The notes: generated by a model not told the origin, from the letters alone. DNA of 64,000 bases from Sulfuritalea hydrogenivorans sk43H (GCF_000828635.1 NZ_AP012547.1:496001-560000); one strand, 5' to 3'. Shown: positions 26,534-36,464, counted from the stretch's first letter. Made by a program: numbers and translations.

Positions 26534-27391
26534 ATGCACAAGACACTGATCGCTGCCGCCGTGACAACGGCTTTGGCCGCCCCTTCGCTGGCGCTCGCCG
26601 CCGACCCGACGCCGACGCACAGCTTTACACCCAACGTCGGTGTGGTTTCCGATTACCTGTTCCGTGGCGTCAGCCAGACGCATGGCGCCGCGGCCCTCCA
26701 GGGCGGTGTCGATTACGCGCATGCCAGCGGCCTCTACGCCGGGGTTTGGGCGTCCACCATCACCTGGGTCAAGGATGCCTACGGCAAGGGCAGCACCGAG
26801 ATCGACTTCTACGGCGGCTACAAGAACAGCTTCGCCGGCGGCGACTGGACTTATGACGTCGGCGCGATTGCCTACACCTATCCCGGCAAGGGCGCGGCGA
26901 TCACCAACGTGAACGCCAACCCGAACACGACCGAGGTCTATGGCGCGCTCGGTTACAAGTGGCTGACCCTCAAGTACTCGCACGCGGTATCCAGCCACTT
27001 CATCGGCTGGCTGGGCGGCACGGTGCCCGACAAGAAGACCGGCGGTTCGAACTACCTCGAACTCAACGCCGCCTATGACATCGGCAACGGCTGGGGCGTG
27101 GGCGCGCACTACGGAACGCAGAAGGTCAAGAATTCGGTGACGACCGCCGGCGGCGTTCTGTCCGCCAATTATTCCGACTGGAACATCGGCGTCACCAAGG
27201 ACGTCGGCTTCGGCGTGGTCGGCCTGACGTATTCCGATACCAACACCTCGGGTACCTGTTCGCAGGCGGGTGGCAACACCAACCCCTACTGCTGGGCCGC
27301 CGGAAACTTCGTCGCCGGCACCGGTTCGACCACCGGCTTCCGCGACGTCTCCAAGGGCCAGCTCGTGCTCTCGTTCAAGAAGACGTTCTGA
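26534..27391 (+). CDS. TorF-family putative porin
   Basis: 285-residue outer-membrane protein with a signal peptide (cleavage after ALALAA) and beta-barrel alternation, ending in KKTF with a terminal Phe. The opening VGVVSDYLFRGVSQTHGAAALQ matches the family long annotated as 'TIGR02001 outer membrane protein'. It is the first gene of the operon with glnK and amtB, behind a sigma-54 promoter, and AAGGAG serves as its ribosome-binding site. A role in uptake of a nitrogen source across the outer membrane is likely but unproven. Confidence 0.9.
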   Translation: MHKTLIAAAVTTALAAPSLALAADPTPTHSFTPNVGVVSDYLFRGVSQTHGAAALQGGVDYAHASGLYAGVWASTITWVKDAYGKGSTEIDFYGGYKNSFAGGDWTYDVGAIAYTYPGKGAAITNVNANPNTTEVYGALGYKWLTLKYSHAVSSHFIGWLGGTVPDKKTGGSNYLELNAAYDIGNGWGVGAHYGTQKVKNSVTTAGGVLSANYSDWNIGVTKDVGFGVVGLTYSDTNTSGTCSQAGGNTNPYCWAAGNFVAGTGSTTGFRDVSKGQLVLSFKKTF

Positions 27392-27402
27392 TTCATGCAT
27401 GA

Positions 27403-27813
<411 letters not shown>

Positions 27814-27831
27814 GAATTCGGGAGATCTGAC

Positions 27832-29310
27832 ATGAGAAAATATCTGGCCATACTGCTGACGGCGCTGACCGTCGGCATCGCCGGCGGCGCATCGAGCGCC
27901 TGGGCCGACGACAAGCCCGCCGCGGCCACCGCCGCGGCTCCCGAGGCCGCAGCGGCCGCGCCGGCTGCAAGCGCGGCACCCGCGGCGACGCCGGCACCGG
28001 TGCCCAACAAGGGCGACAACGCCTGGCTGCTGGTCGCCACGGCCTTTGTCATCCTGATGAGCATCCCCGGCCTCGCCTTGTTCTACGGCGGCCTGGTGCG
28101 CAGCAAGAACATGCTGTCGGTGCTGATGCAGGTGTTCGTGATCTTCTCGGTGATCAGCGTGCTGTGGGCCGTATATGGCTACAGCGTCGCCTTCACGGAA
28201 GGAAACGCCTTCTTCGGCAGCCTCGACAAGCTGTTCCTGAAAGGCATCACGCCGGATTCGGTCGCCGCCACCTTCAGCAAGGGCGTGGTGGTTTCCGAGT
28301 TCATCTACGTGGCCTTCCAGGGCGCTTTCGCGGCCATCACCTGCGGCCTGATCGTCGGCGCCTTCGCCGAGCGCATCAAGTTCTCGGCGGTGCTGCTGTT
28401 CATGGTGCTGTGGTTCAGCCTTTCCTACCTGCCGATGACGCACATGGTCTGGTACTGGACGGGACCGGATGCCTACACTTCCGCGGAAGCGGCGGAAAAG
28501 GCCGGTGCCACGGCGGGCTACCTGTTCCAGAAGGGTGCGCTCGACTTCGCCGGCGGCACGGTGGTGCATATCAATGCCGCCATCGCCGGCCTGATCGGCG
28601 CCTACCTGCTGGGCAAGCGCGTTGGCTACGGCAAGGATTCGATGGCGCCGCATTCGCTGACCATGACCATGATCGGCGCCTCGCTGCTGTGGTTCGGCTG
28701 GTTCGGCTTCAACGCCGGCTCCGCGCTCGAAGCCAACGGCACCGCGGCACTGGCCTTCGTCAATACCTGGCTGGCCACCGCGATGGCGGCGACCTCCTGG
28801 ATGGTGGCGGAATGGATGGTCAAGGGCAAGCCCTCGATGCTCGGTGCAGCCTCCGGCGCGGTTTCCGGCCTGGTGGCGATCACTCCGGCGGCCGGCTTCG
28901 TCGGCGTGATCGGCGCGCTCGCCATCGGCCTGGCGGCCGGCGTGATCTGCCTGTGGGGCGTCAATGGCCTGAAGAAGCTGCTCGGCGCGGATGACTCGCT
29001 CGACGTGTTCGGCGTGCATGGCGTCGGCGGCATCCTCGGTGCGTTGCTGACGGGTGTCTTCGCGGCGCCCAGCCTCGGCGGCACCGGCATCTACGACTAC
29101 GTGGCGAACAAGGTGGCGGACAACTACGACATCATGGGCCAGGTCGTGATCCAGGCTACCGCTGTCGGCGTGACCCTGGTCTGGTCGGGCACCGTGGCTT
29201 TCGTTTGCTACAAGATCGTGGATATCGTCGTCGGCCTGCGCGTGGCGGAAGACGAAGAGCGCGAAGGTCTCGACATCACCTCGCACGGCGAGTCGGCCTA
29301 CCACAACTGA
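27832..29310 (+). CDS. amtB: Ammonium transporter AmtB
   Basis: 492-residue Amt protein with a signal peptide and an unusual Ala/Pro-rich linker (about residues 24-60) before eleven membrane helices. The family landmarks are LFYGGLVRSKNMLS, SYLPMTHMVWYW (first pore His) and FGVHGVGGILGALLTGVFA (second pore His). It conducts ammonium into the cell as a trimer and is gated by GlnK. It is the last gene of the NtrC/sigma-54 operon and is followed by a strong intrinsic terminator. Confidence 0.96.
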   Translation: MRKYLAILLTALTVGIAGGASSAWADDKPAAATAAAPEAAAAAPAASAAPAATPAPVPNKGDNAWLLVATAFVILMSIPGLALFYGGLVRSKNMLSVLMQVFVIFSVISVLWAVYGYSVAFTEGNAFFGSLDKLFLKGITPDSVAATFSKGVVVSEFIYVAFQGAFAAITCGLIVGAFAERIKFSAVLLFMVLWFSLSYLPMTHMVWYWTGPDAYTSAEAAEKAGATAGYLFQKGALDFAGGTVVHINAAIAGLIGAYLLGKRVGYGKDSMAPHSLTMTMIGASLLWFGWFGFNAGSALEANGTAALAFVNTWLATAMAATSWMVAEWMVKGKPSMLGAASGAVSGLVAITPAAGFVGVIGALAIGLAAGVICLWGVNGLKKLLGADDSLDVFGVHGVGGILGALLTGVFAAPSLGGTGIYDYVANKVADNYDIMGQVVIQATAVGVTLVWSGTVAFVCYKIVDIVVGLRVAEDEEREGLDITSHGESAYHN

Positions 29311-29377
29311 TCTACCCTCCGCCCCCTTCGCAACGAAGGGGGCGACCGCAATGGCCTCCCTCCATTGCGGCTTCATT

Positions 29378-29405
29378 CGGGCGCCTTCACGGCGCCCGTT
29401 TTTTT
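29378..29405 (+). terminator. Rho-independent terminator after amtB
   Basis: An 8-bp stem CGGGCGCC/GGCGCCCG with a 5-nt loop is followed by seven T. A second, T-less hairpin (about 29318-29342) lies between it and the amtB stop. Confidence 0.9.
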
Positions 29406-29651
29406 ATGCCTGGCTCGGAGAGCCAGACGGTACCTCCTTGCGCGGCATGCCCCCGCCCCGAAGGACGGGGACGGTGCTTTGCACGCATGGGACACCGCTT
29501 CGCGGGCAGGCGTCCTCCCGGCGGGATGCGTCCCAGGGCCGGGCGTCGGCAGGGCGTGCGCCGCGCCATATAACTTCCGGAATAGGTATAGTATTTCACG
29601 GGGAGCGTCGGTCCTTGGCGGGCATGCGGGATTTTCGGGGAGGGATGGATC
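29406..29651. other. Non-coding spacer with GC-rich palindromic remnants
   Basis: No credible gene. The spacer holds a CCCCG/CGGGG hairpin with a GGGGACGGT string around 29455-29475, resembling the repeats at 34206-34265. The chemoreceptor RBS (GGGAGGG) lies at its end. Confidence 0.5.
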
Positions 29652-30758
29652 ATGTTCGGCACGGCAAAACTCAAACAGGAAATAGCAGAACTGCAGCGCC
29701 GCCTGAATGAACAGGAAGCGGCTTTCGCCAGTGAGCGGACCCGCATGCAGGAAGAGAAGGCCGGCCTGCAGCAGGAACTGGCTCAGGCAAAAGCCCGCGT
29801 CGAATTCGATGCCGGCCTGTTCGGCAATCTGTTGCTGTTTGCCCAGACCGCGGGCAATTCGCAACAGTCGCTGGCCCATCTGGCCAACGAAATGAAGGCG
29901 GAAGCCGCCACGGCCGACAGTGCGTCAGCCCAGGCCTCCGAGAATCTCGCCGCGGTCAATACGGTTTGCGCCAATGTTCGCACCATGACCGGGAATACAG
30001 GGGAGGTGGGCGCGATCGTCACGCAGCTGAACGACGAGGCGGCGAAGATCGGCGGGATCGTCAGCCTGATCAAGGAAATTGCCGACCAGACCAATCTGCT
30101 GGCGCTGAATGCGGCGATCGAGGCGGCTCGCGCCGGAGAGCAGGGCCGCGGCTTTGCCGTGGTTGCCGACGAGGTGCGCAAGCTCGCCGAGCGCACCACC
30201 GGGGCGACGGCGGACATATCGAAACTGGTCCGCAACATCCAGGACGAGGCGGCCAGCGCCAAGTCGGCGATCGATATATCGCCGGAACAGTCGGCGGCTT
30301 TCGAGTCCGATGCGGTGAATGCAACCGGCACCATGCAGGCGCTGATAGAAACCTCGGGCAGCACCCGCTCCGCGATCAGGGGCACCGCACTGCGTACCTT
30401 CGTCGAGGTGGCGAAGATCGATCACCTGATCTACAAGCTGGAGATCTACAAGGTGATGATGGGCCTGTCGGAGAAGACGGCCGCTGAATTCGCCAGCCAT
30501 ACCGCCTGCCGGCTCGGCAAGTGGTACTACGAGGGCGATGGCCGCGAATGCTTTTCCAGGCTGGCCGCCTACGGCAAGATCGAGGCGCCGCACAAGGAAG
30601 TGCATGCCGCCGGTCGCGAGGCCGTTGGCCAGTATCTGGCCGGCGAGCATCAAGCTGCCGTGCGCAACATCGAGACCATGGAACATGCCAGCAGCCTGGT
30701 GCTGCAGGAACTCGAAAACCTTGCCCTGCAGGGCGAAGACCAGGGCGGCATGTCGTAA
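29652..30758 (+). CDS. Soluble methyl-accepting chemoreceptor with CZB zinc domain
   Basis: 368 residues without membrane segments. An N-terminal coiled coil (residues 1-55) leads into a shortened MCP signalling domain with the hairpin tip [20 protein letters not shown] and [15 protein letters not shown]. The C-terminal CZB domain (about residues 255-350) has [16 protein letters not shown] and HKEVHAAG, supplying the His/Cys zinc ligands. Such cytoplasmic receptors pass zinc or oxidant (hypochlorite-type) signals to CheA or related kinases. No chemotaxis genes adjoin it. The RBS is GGGAGGGATGG. Confidence 0.9.
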   Translation: MFGTAKLKQEIAELQRRLNEQEAAFASERTRMQEEKAGLQQELAQAKARVEFDAGLFGNLLLFAQTAGNSQQSLAHLANEMKAEAATADSASAQASENLAAVNTVCANVRTMTGNTGEVGAIVTQLNDEAAKIGGIVSLIKEIADQTNLLALNAAIEAARAGEQGRGFAVVADEVRKLAERTTGATADISKLVRNIQDEAASAKSAIDISPEQSAAFESDAVNATGTMQALIETSGSTRSAIRGTALRTFVEVAKIDHLIYKLEIYKVMMGLSEKTAAEFASHTACRLGKWYYEGDGRECFSRLAAYGKIEAPHKEVHAAGREAVGQYLAGEHQAAVRNIETMEHASSLVLQELENLALQGEDQGGMS

Positions 30759-30812
30759 CGCCCCGCACCGCGGGCGGGACCCGCGCTTTATTCGGCGGCC
30801 TTCGGCGCGGCG

Positions 30813-31253
30813 CTAAATTTCTGCCAGCGCGGTCTCCGGCGTGAGGATGCGAAACAGGCCGCGCAGCCTGTCGCGGCGCGCCAGGCGCAGCAAGGCCTTG
30901 TCGGCCGTGACCAGCCAGTCGGCGGCGCTGTCGCGGGCCAGTTCGAGAAACTTCTGGTCGTCGCGGTCGCTGCAGCGCGGCAGTGCGGCGCTGGTGTTCT
31001 GCGGCGGGTCAGCGAAATTCGTGACATGGGCGCCATAGGCGGCCAGCGCGTCGCGCTGTTGTCCTTCTGTCAGGGCGAACATCGCGTAGGCCAGCACACG
31101 GCGGAACTCGCCGAGGCAGGCGTCATTGGTAATCGCCTGCCATTCGCCGCTTTCGATCCTTGCCCGCAGCGGCCCGAAGCGGCTGTCGGCAAACACGTAA
31201 AGCGAAACCAGGACATTGGTGTCGAGTACGACACGTCGCGGCGCGAGTTGCAA
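30813..31253 (-). CDS. PIN-domain nuclease-like protein, orphan
   Basis: About 146 residues if the TTG at 31253 is used. The longer GTG start at 31316 would place the phaC terminator inside the coding region, so it was rejected. VVLDTNVLVSL carries the first acidic residue and DRDDQKFLELA the later ones of the PIN ribonuclease fold; the C-terminal part reads WLVTADKALLRLA. Related proteins are toxins (VapC-like) or housekeeping nucleases of the COG1569 type. No antitoxin gene adjoins it. Start uncertain. Confidence 0.75.
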   Translation of the reverse strand: MQLAPRRVVLDTNVLVSLYVFADSRFGPLRARIESGEWQAITNDACLGEFRRVLAYAMFALTEGQQRDALAAYGAHVTNFADPPQNTSAALPRCSDRDDQKFLELARDSAADWLVTADKALLRLARRDRLRGLFRILTPETALAEI

Positions 31254-31289
31254 AAAAGCGGGCGCCGGGTCTTGCGACCCGGCGCCCGC
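31252..31289 (-). terminator. Strong rho-independent terminator of phaC
   Basis: A perfect 14-bp stem with a 4-nt loop is followed on the minus strand by six T. It starts 24 nt after the phaC stop and separates phaC from the PIN gene. Confidence 0.92.
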
Positions 31290-31312
31290 TTCGCGTTCCG
31301 GAGGAACGTCGG

Positions 31313-33121
31313 TCACTTCTTCTTTTTCTGCGTGTCGAGGCGGAACTTGACGAAGGAGCCGGGGGCGTCTTCCAGCGGCTTGAACTTGCCCTTGGCCGGA
31401 TCGCGCGCCGGCACCTTCTCGTCGTTCAGTTTGGTAATCCACTTCTGCCAGTCGGTCCACCACGAGCCTTCGTGCTGCTTGGCGCCTTCGAACCATTCGT
31501 CCGGCGTGGCGGGGCGGGCGTCGTTGGTCCAGAAACCGTACTTGTTGGCCGACGGCGGATTGACGATGCCGGCGATGTGGCCCGAGCCGCCCAGGGCGAA
31601 GCGCACCGGGCCACCGAGCGCGGTCGAGCCCAGATACACGCTGCGCCACGGCGCGATGTGGTCTTCGATGGTCGAGATGAAGTAGGACGGCGTCTTGACC
31701 TTGGACAGGTCGATCGGCGTGTCGAGCAGCGTGATGCCGCCCGGTTCGCGCAGCTTGTTGTTGAGGTACATGTTGCGCAGGTAGTAGCTGTGCATCTTGT
31801 AGGGCATGCGCGTGGAATCGGAGTTCCAGTAGAGCAGGTCGAAGGGGAAGGGTTCCTTGCCCATCAGGTAGTTGTTGACCACGAAGGTCCAGATCAGGTC
31901 GTTGGAGCGCAGCATGTTGAAGGTGGTGCCCATCTCCGAGCCTTCGAGGTAGCCGCGTTCCTCCATCTTCTTTTCGAGGCTGGCGACCTGGCCTTCGTCG
32001 ATGAAGACACCGAGCTCGCCGGGGATCGAGAAGTCGAGCAGGGCGACGAAGAAGGTCGCCGATGCGATGCGCTTGTCCTTCTTGGCGGCCATGTAGCCCA
32101 TGGTCGAACCGAGCAGCGTACCGCCGAGGCAGTAGCCGATCATGTTCACTTCCTTCTCGCCGGTCTGCTGGCAGACCACGTCGATCGCGGTCAGCGCGCC
32201 TTCGGTCATGTAATCGTCGAAACCCTTCTTCGCCAGCTTGGCGTCCGGGTTCACCCAGGAAATGACGAACACGCTGTGGCCCTGGTCGGTGGCCCACTTG
32301 ATGTAGGAATTGCTGTCGCGCAGGTCGAGGATGTAGTACTTGTTGATCCAGGGCGGGATGATCAGGAGCGGCCGCTTGTACTGCTCTTTCGTCGTCGGAT
32401 TGAACTGGATCAGCTGGATCATCTCGTTCTGGAAAATCACCTTGCCCGGCGTCGAGGCGACGTTCTTGCCCATCTCGAAGGCCGACGGGTCGGTCATCTT
32501 GACGCGCAACTGGCCGTCGCCTTCCTCGATGTCGCGCAGCAGGTTGTTGAAGCCCTTGAGCAGGTTCTGGCCGTGGCTCTTGACCGTCTCGCGCAGCACT
32601 TCCGGGTTGGTCGCGGCGAAGTTGGAGGGGGCCAGCGCGTCGATGAACTGGCGGGTGAAGAAGTTCACCTTCTTCTGCGAAATTTCGTCGAGGCCTTCGA
32701 TGCAGCAGACATTGTCATGCACGTGGCGCGCGGTGATCAGGTAGGACTGCTTGATGAAGTCGAACAGGAAATGTTCTTCCCATTGCTGGTCGGCGAAGCG
32801 TTTGTCGCCTTTTTTCGGCTGCGCCACCGGCGCGCCTTCCATGCCCATCATGCGCATCGTCGAGTGCTGCCACAGCGAAAAGTAGTCCCACACCAGGTTC
32901 ATCTGCGCCTGTGCCAGCTTGTAGGGATTGGCCAGCATCTTCGCCATCATGTCCATGAAGGCCTGGGCGATGCCCAGATCGTCGGACGGCGTGGAGATGC
33001 CCTTCTTCATCTGGCGCTTCATGTGCTCCGTGATCAGGTTCGAAGCGCGCTGGGCGACCTCGGCGTAGGTCTTGGCGATTTCCTTGGGATCGGGCAAGGC
33101 GTTCTTTTCGTGCGCGGACAT
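31313..33121 (-). CDS. phaC: Class I poly(3-hydroxyalkanoate) synthase
   Basis: 602-residue PHA synthase that polymerises (R)-3-hydroxyacyl-CoA at the granule surface. The lipase-like box MIGYCLGGTLL puts the catalytic Cys at residue 331. The PhaC N-terminal domain and the later Asp and His regions (TPSYFISTIEDHIAPW; GGSGHIAGIVNPP) are present. The length fits class I. The RBS AAGGAG precedes the ATG. It is followed by a strong terminator, and an MBL hydrolase gene lies 14 nt upstream on the same strand. The thiolase at 38750 could supply precursor; no phaB was seen. Confidence 0.97.
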   Translation of the reverse strand: MSAHEKNALPDPKEIAKTYAEVAQRASNLITEHMKRQMKKGISTPSDDLGIAQAFMDMMAKMLANPYKLAQAQMNLVWDYFSLWQHSTMRMMGMEGAPVAQPKKGDKRFADQQWEEHFLFDFIKQSYLITARHVHDNVCCIEGLDEISQKKVNFFTRQFIDALAPSNFAATNPEVLRETVKSHGQNLLKGFNNLLRDIEEGDGQLRVKMTDPSAFEMGKNVASTPGKVIFQNEMIQLIQFNPTTKEQYKRPLLIIPPWINKYYILDLRDSNSYIKWATDQGHSVFVISWVNPDAKLAKKGFDDYMTEGALTAIDVVCQQTGEKEVNMIGYCLGGTLLGSTMGYMAAKKDKRIASATFFVALLDFSIPGELGVFIDEGQVASLEKKMEERGYLEGSEMGTTFNMLRSNDLIWTFVVNNYLMGKEPFPFDLLYWNSDSTRMPYKMHSYYLRNMYLNNKLREPGGITLLDTPIDLSKVKTPSYFISTIEDHIAPWRSVYLGSTALGGPVRFALGGSGHIAGIVNPPSANKYGFWTNDARPATPDEWFEGAKQHEGSWWTDWQKWITKLNDEKVPARDPAKGKFKPLEDAPGSFVKFRLDTQKKKK

Positions 33122-33135
33122 GGTGGCTCCTTGGT

Positions 33136-34149
33136 TTAACTGGTGTAACGGATCAGGCCGTTTTCCTCGATGCGCTGCATTTTTCCTGCGTGTTCAAGGT
33201 AATTCAGATGGGCGATGGCTTCGCCCATGGCGAACATGGTCTGGTGCGGGTCGGGGATCTCGCGGTTGAACAGCACGCTGATCAGCTCGGCGGCGCTCTT
33301 CGGCCGGCCGGCGCAGGCGGCCAGCAGCACTTCGCAGCGTTCGGCATGGTGGGCGTGAAGTTCGGCGACGCGGGTGTGCAGGCCGCGGAAGGGGCGGCCG
33401 TGGGAGGGCAATACCAGGGTGTCTTCGGGCAGCGCGCAGAAATCGTTGATGGAGGCGAGGAACAAGCCGAGCGGGTCGCCGTGCGGGTTGCTGGCCATCA
33501 CCGAAATGTTGGTCGAGATGCGCGGCAGCAGCATGTCGCCGGAAATCAGCACGCCCAGTTCGGCGCAATACAGGCTCATGTGCTCGGGGGCGTGGCCGTG
33601 GCCGACGATGGTGCGCCAGTCGTGCTCGCCGATCTTCAGCACCTGGCCGTCGAACAGGCGCCGGTAGGTCGCCGGAATCGCCGGGACACCCTTCTTGTAG
33701 CCATTGCCACGCTGGACCAGGCCGTCGATGCGCGCTTCGTCGAGGCCGTGCTGGCGAAAGAATTCGACCATGGCGCCGATCGAATAGTTGGCGATCTGCT
33801 CGACGATCATGTGCGCCGCCTGATACTCGCCCTGGGCGATCCACAGCCCGGCGCCGGTTTCCTCTTCGAGCCAGGCAGCGAGGCCGAGATGGTCTGGGTG
33901 GCAGTGGGTGACGACGCTGCGCGTCAGGCGCCGTCCCGCCAACACCGACTTCCAGGCGGCCTTGATCGGGTCCAGCGCGAAGCCGGTATCCACCGCCGCA
34001 AAGCCATCGCCGTCCGCCAGCAGCCACAGGTTGATGTGGTTCAGCGCGAAGGGCAGCGGCATGCACAGCCATTCGATGCCTGGGGCCACGGGCACCGCCG
34101 TGCCGGGGGCGGGCGAGGTTTCGTGCGGGTAGGCGATGGGCGCGTTCAA
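33136..34149 (-). CDS. Metallo-beta-lactamase fold hydrolase
   Basis: 337 residues, probably starting at the TTG 34149. The dinuclear metal motif THCHPDHLG is followed by GHGHAPEH, SGDMLLP and LPSHGRPF, with a helical C-terminal domain as in glyoxalase II/thioesterase-like hydrolases. Its tight spacing to phaC suggests co-transcription. It may act on acyl-CoA or a PHA-related thioester (inference). The start codon is weakly supported. Confidence 0.85.
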   Translation of the reverse strand: MNAPIAYPHETSPAPGTAVPVAPGIEWLCMPLPFALNHINLWLLADGDGFAAVDTGFALDPIKAAWKSVLAGRRLTRSVVTHCHPDHLGLAAWLEEETGAGLWIAQGEYQAAHMIVEQIANYSIGAMVEFFRQHGLDEARIDGLVQRGNGYKKGVPAIPATYRRLFDGQVLKIGEHDWRTIVGHGHAPEHMSLYCAELGVLISGDMLLPRISTNISVMASNPHGDPLGLFLASINDFCALPEDTLVLPSHGRPFRGLHTRVAELHAHHAERCEVLLAACAGRPKSAAELISVLFNREIPDPHQTMFAMGEAIAHLNYLEHAGKMQRIEENGLIRYTS

Positions 34150-34205
34150 GCGGGGTCTCTTTGCATCGGTCGGGGAAATCTGCTTAACTTATGTCCCCGC
34201 CTCGC

Positions 34206-34265
34206 GGCGGGGACGGTATCCCCCGGTGGGATATGTCTCCGCCGCGAGGCGGGGACGGTATCCCC
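34206..34265 (+). repeat. Tandem GC-rich palindromic repeats
   Basis: GGCGGGGACGGTATCCCC occurs at 34206-34223 and 34248-34265, each beside an inverted CCGCCGCGAGG/CCTCGCGGCGG partner. They sit in the 205-nt gap between the divergent MBL gene and liuR. They look like REP-type elements. A TTGACA hexamer near 34287 may belong to the liuR promoter. Confidence 0.6.
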
Positions 34266-34354
34266 TTGCGGGATGAAATCGTCAATTTGACATCTTATCC
34301 AATTTTCGGGGGCTTATGTGCGGTGCAGCATTCGCCGCATGCCGGCCCGCCATC

Positions 34355-34774
34355 ATGAACGAAACCCAAACCATCACCGAACTGGCGCGCGAATTCGGCG
34401 TCACCACCCGTGCCATCCGTTATTGGGAATCCCACGGTCTGGTGTCACCGGCGCGCGAGGGTGGCAACCGCATCTACAGCAAGCGCGACCAGACCCGGCT
34501 CAAGCTGGCCCTGCGTGGCAAGCGGCTGGGACTTTCGCTGGCCGAGATCAAGGACCTGATCGACATGTACGACACGGCGGAGGACGAATCCTCGCAGCTG
34601 TTGTCCTTCCTCGGCGCGCTGGCCCAGCGCCGGGCCGCGCTGGAGCAGCAGCGCGACGACATTCAGGCCGTGCTCAAGGAAATCGCCCGTTTCGAGCGGC
34701 AATGCCGTGAAATGCTGAAGTCCGACGAGGGAAAGTCCGCCTCGCGTTCCCGCCCCAAAAAACAGCCTCGCTAG
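34355..34774 (+). CDS. liuR: MerR-family regulator of branched-chain catabolism (LiuR)
   Basis: 139 residues from the ATG at 34355. The MerR helix-turn-helix reads TITELAREFGVTTRAIRYWE, followed by a wing and a long dimerisation coiled coil (ALAQRRAALEQQRDDIQAVL). The gene directly precedes the isovaleryl-CoA dehydrogenase operon, as liuR does in many proteobacteria. A perfect palindrome overlaps its stop codon. It probably represses or activates the leucine/isovalerate genes in response to an acyl-CoA. The assignment rests on family plus context. Confidence 0.85.
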   Translation: MNETQTITELAREFGVTTRAIRYWESHGLVSPAREGGNRIYSKRDQTRLKLALRGKRLGLSLAEIKDLIDMYDTAEDESSQLLSFLGALAQRRAALEQQRDDIQAVLKEIARFERQCREMLKSDEGKSASRSRPKKQPR

Positions 34775-34799
34775 TTGACGTTGACGTCAACGTCAACTA
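34772..34799. promoter_or_regulatory. Probable LiuR operator and operon promoter
   Basis: A perfect 28-bp palindrome with half-site TAGTTGACGTTGAC is centred 41 nt upstream of the next ATG (34827). TTGACG within it can serve as a -35 element, the usual arrangement for MerR-type control. It overlaps the liuR stop. Confidence 0.8.
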
Positions 34800-34826
34800 C
34801 GATGCGCCTTATCCGCTGGAGGAGAG

Positions 34827-35297
34827 ATGCCCCACACCGCACGTCCCGCCCGCAGCAGCTTCGAACCGCGCAATCCCGACTGGGAAGCCACGGTGCGCGG
34901 CAGCTTTGTCCGGCAGAAGGTAATGAACCTGATCGGCGCCGAAATGGGGGCGCTGAGCCCCGGCCATTGCGAAATCCGCCTGCCCTTCCGCGATGACCTG
35001 ACCCAGCAGAACGGCTTTTTCCACGCCGGCATCACCAGCACCATCGTCGATAGCGCCGGCGGCTACGCGGGGCTTACCGTGATGCCGAAGGGTGCCGACG
35101 TGCTGACCGTCGAATTCAAGCTCAACCTGCTGGCGCCCGCCGACGGCGAGTACCTGGTCGCCGAGGGCCAGGTGCTGAAATCCGGGCGCAACCTCGTCAT
35201 CACCCGCGGCGAGGTGTATGCGATCAAGAACGGCAAGGCCACCCACTGCGCGACCATGCAACAGACACTAATGACCATGCACGGCAAGGAGAACTGA
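34827..35297 (+). CDS. PaaI-family hotdog thioesterase
   Basis: 156-residue hotdog-fold acyl-CoA thioesterase. FFHAGITSTIVDSAGGYAGL is the central helix with the catalytic acidic/Gly region, and VEFKLNLLAP is the following strand. It is the first gene behind the palindromic operator (GGAGGAGAG as RBS) and directly abuts isovaleryl-CoA dehydrogenase. It probably releases CoA from stalled acyl-CoA intermediates. Confidence 0.88.
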   Translation: MPHTARPARSSFEPRNPDWEATVRGSFVRQKVMNLIGAEMGALSPGHCEIRLPFRDDLTQQNGFFHAGITSTIVDSAGGYAGLTVMPKGADVLTVEFKLNLLAPADGEYLVAEGQVLKSGRNLVITRGEVYAIKNGKATHCATMQQTLMTMHGKEN

Positions 35298-36464
35298 ATG
35301 TTAGGCATCAACTTTGACCTCGGCGAAGACGTCGACATGCTGCGCGACGCCGTCTGGCAATTCGCGCAGAAGGAAATCCTGCCGCGCGCCGCCGAAATCG
35401 ACCGCGACAACCTCTTTCCCGCCGACTTGTGGAAGAAGTTCGGCGACATGGGCCTGCTCGGCATGACCGCCGACGAGGAATACGGCGGCACCAAAATGGG
35501 CTACCTGGCCCATATCGTCGCGATGGAGGAAATCTCCCGCGCCTCGGCCTCGGTCGGCCTGTCCTACGGCGCCCATTCCAACCTCTGCGTGAATCAGATC
35601 CGCCGCAACGGCAACGAGGCGCAGAAGGCGAAATACCTGCCAAAACTGATCTCCGGCGAGCATGTCGGCGCCTTGGCGATGTCCGAACCGGGTGCCGGCT
35701 CGGACGTGGTGTCGATGAAGCTGCGCGCCGACCTGAAAGGCGACCGCTACGTGCTGAACGGCTCGAAGATGTGGATCACCAACGGCGGCGACGCCGATAC
35801 CCTGGTGGTCTATGCCAAGACCAGCCCCGACGCCGGCGCCAGGGGCATGACCGCCTTCATCGTCGAGAAGGGTTTTGCGGGCTTCAGCAAGGGCCAGCAT
35901 CTGGACAAGCTCGGCATGCGCGGCTCCAACACCTATCCGCTGTTCTTCGACGACTGCGAAGTGCCGGCGGAGAACGTCATGGGCGGCGAGGGCAACGGCA
36001 CGCGGGTGCTGATGTCGGGCCTCGACTACGAGCGCGCCGTGCTCTCCGGCGGGCCGCTGGGCATCATGGCCGCCTGCATGGACGTGGTGCTGCCATTCAT
36101 CCACGAGCGCAAGCAGTTCGGCCAGAGCATCGGCGAGTTCCAGTTGATGCAGGGCAAGCTGGCCGACATGTACTCGACCTGGCAGGCCACGCGCGCCTAC
36201 GTCTATGCGCTGGGCAAGGCCTGCGACCGCGGCGACCATGCGCGCACCCTGCGCAAGGACGCTGCCGGCGCGATTTTGTATTCGGCGGAAAAGGCCACCT
36301 GGATGGCCGGCGAGGCGATCCAGGCCTTGGGCGGCGTCGGCTACACCAACGAATACCCCGCCGGCCGCCTGTGGCGCGACGCGAAGCTCTACGAGATCGG
36401 CGCGGGCACCAGCGAAATCCGCCGCATGCTGATCGGCCGCGAGCTCTACAACGAGACCATGTGA
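35298..36464 (+). CDS. liuA: Isovaleryl-CoA dehydrogenase
   Basis: 388-residue acyl-CoA dehydrogenase (FAD) oxidising isovaleryl-CoA to 3-methylcrotonyl-CoA. [18 protein letters not shown] and [18 protein letters not shown] are the flavin/substrate segments. [16 protein letters not shown] carries the Glu in the mid-domain position typical of isovaleryl-CoA dehydrogenase, instead of the more C-terminal Glu of other members. The C-terminus reads [19 protein letters not shown]. The ATG follows the thioesterase stop without a gap, so the pair is coupled. Confidence 0.95.
   Translation: MLGINFDLGEDVDMLRDAVWQFAQKEILPRAAEIDRDNLFPADLWKKFGDMGLLGMTADEEYGGTKMGYLAHIVAMEEISRASASVGLSYGAHSNLCVNQIRRNGNEAQKAKYLPKLISGEHVGALAMSEPGAGSDVVSMKLRADLKGDRYVLNGSKMWITNGGDADTLVVYAKTSPDAGARGMTAFIVEKGFAGFSKGQHLDKLGMRGSNTYPLFFDDCEVPAENVMGGEGNGTRVLMSGLDYERAVLSGGPLGIMAACMDVVLPFIHERKQFGQSIGEFQLMQGKLADMYSTWQATRAYVYALGKACDRGDHARTLRKDAAGAILYSAEKATWMAGEAIQALGGVGYTNEYPAGRLWRDAKLYEIGAGTSEIRRMLIGRELYNETM

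Noticed and set aside
30813-32297. PIN gene extended upstream through phaC to 494 codons
   Set aside because: The upstream part is an out-of-frame shadow of phaC and contains the phaC terminator; only the C-terminal PIN domain is real.
31160-33139. Long plus-strand frame (659 codons) opposite phaC
   Set aside because: Shadow of phaC; the composition is the reverse complement of a GC-rich gene and nothing is recognisable.
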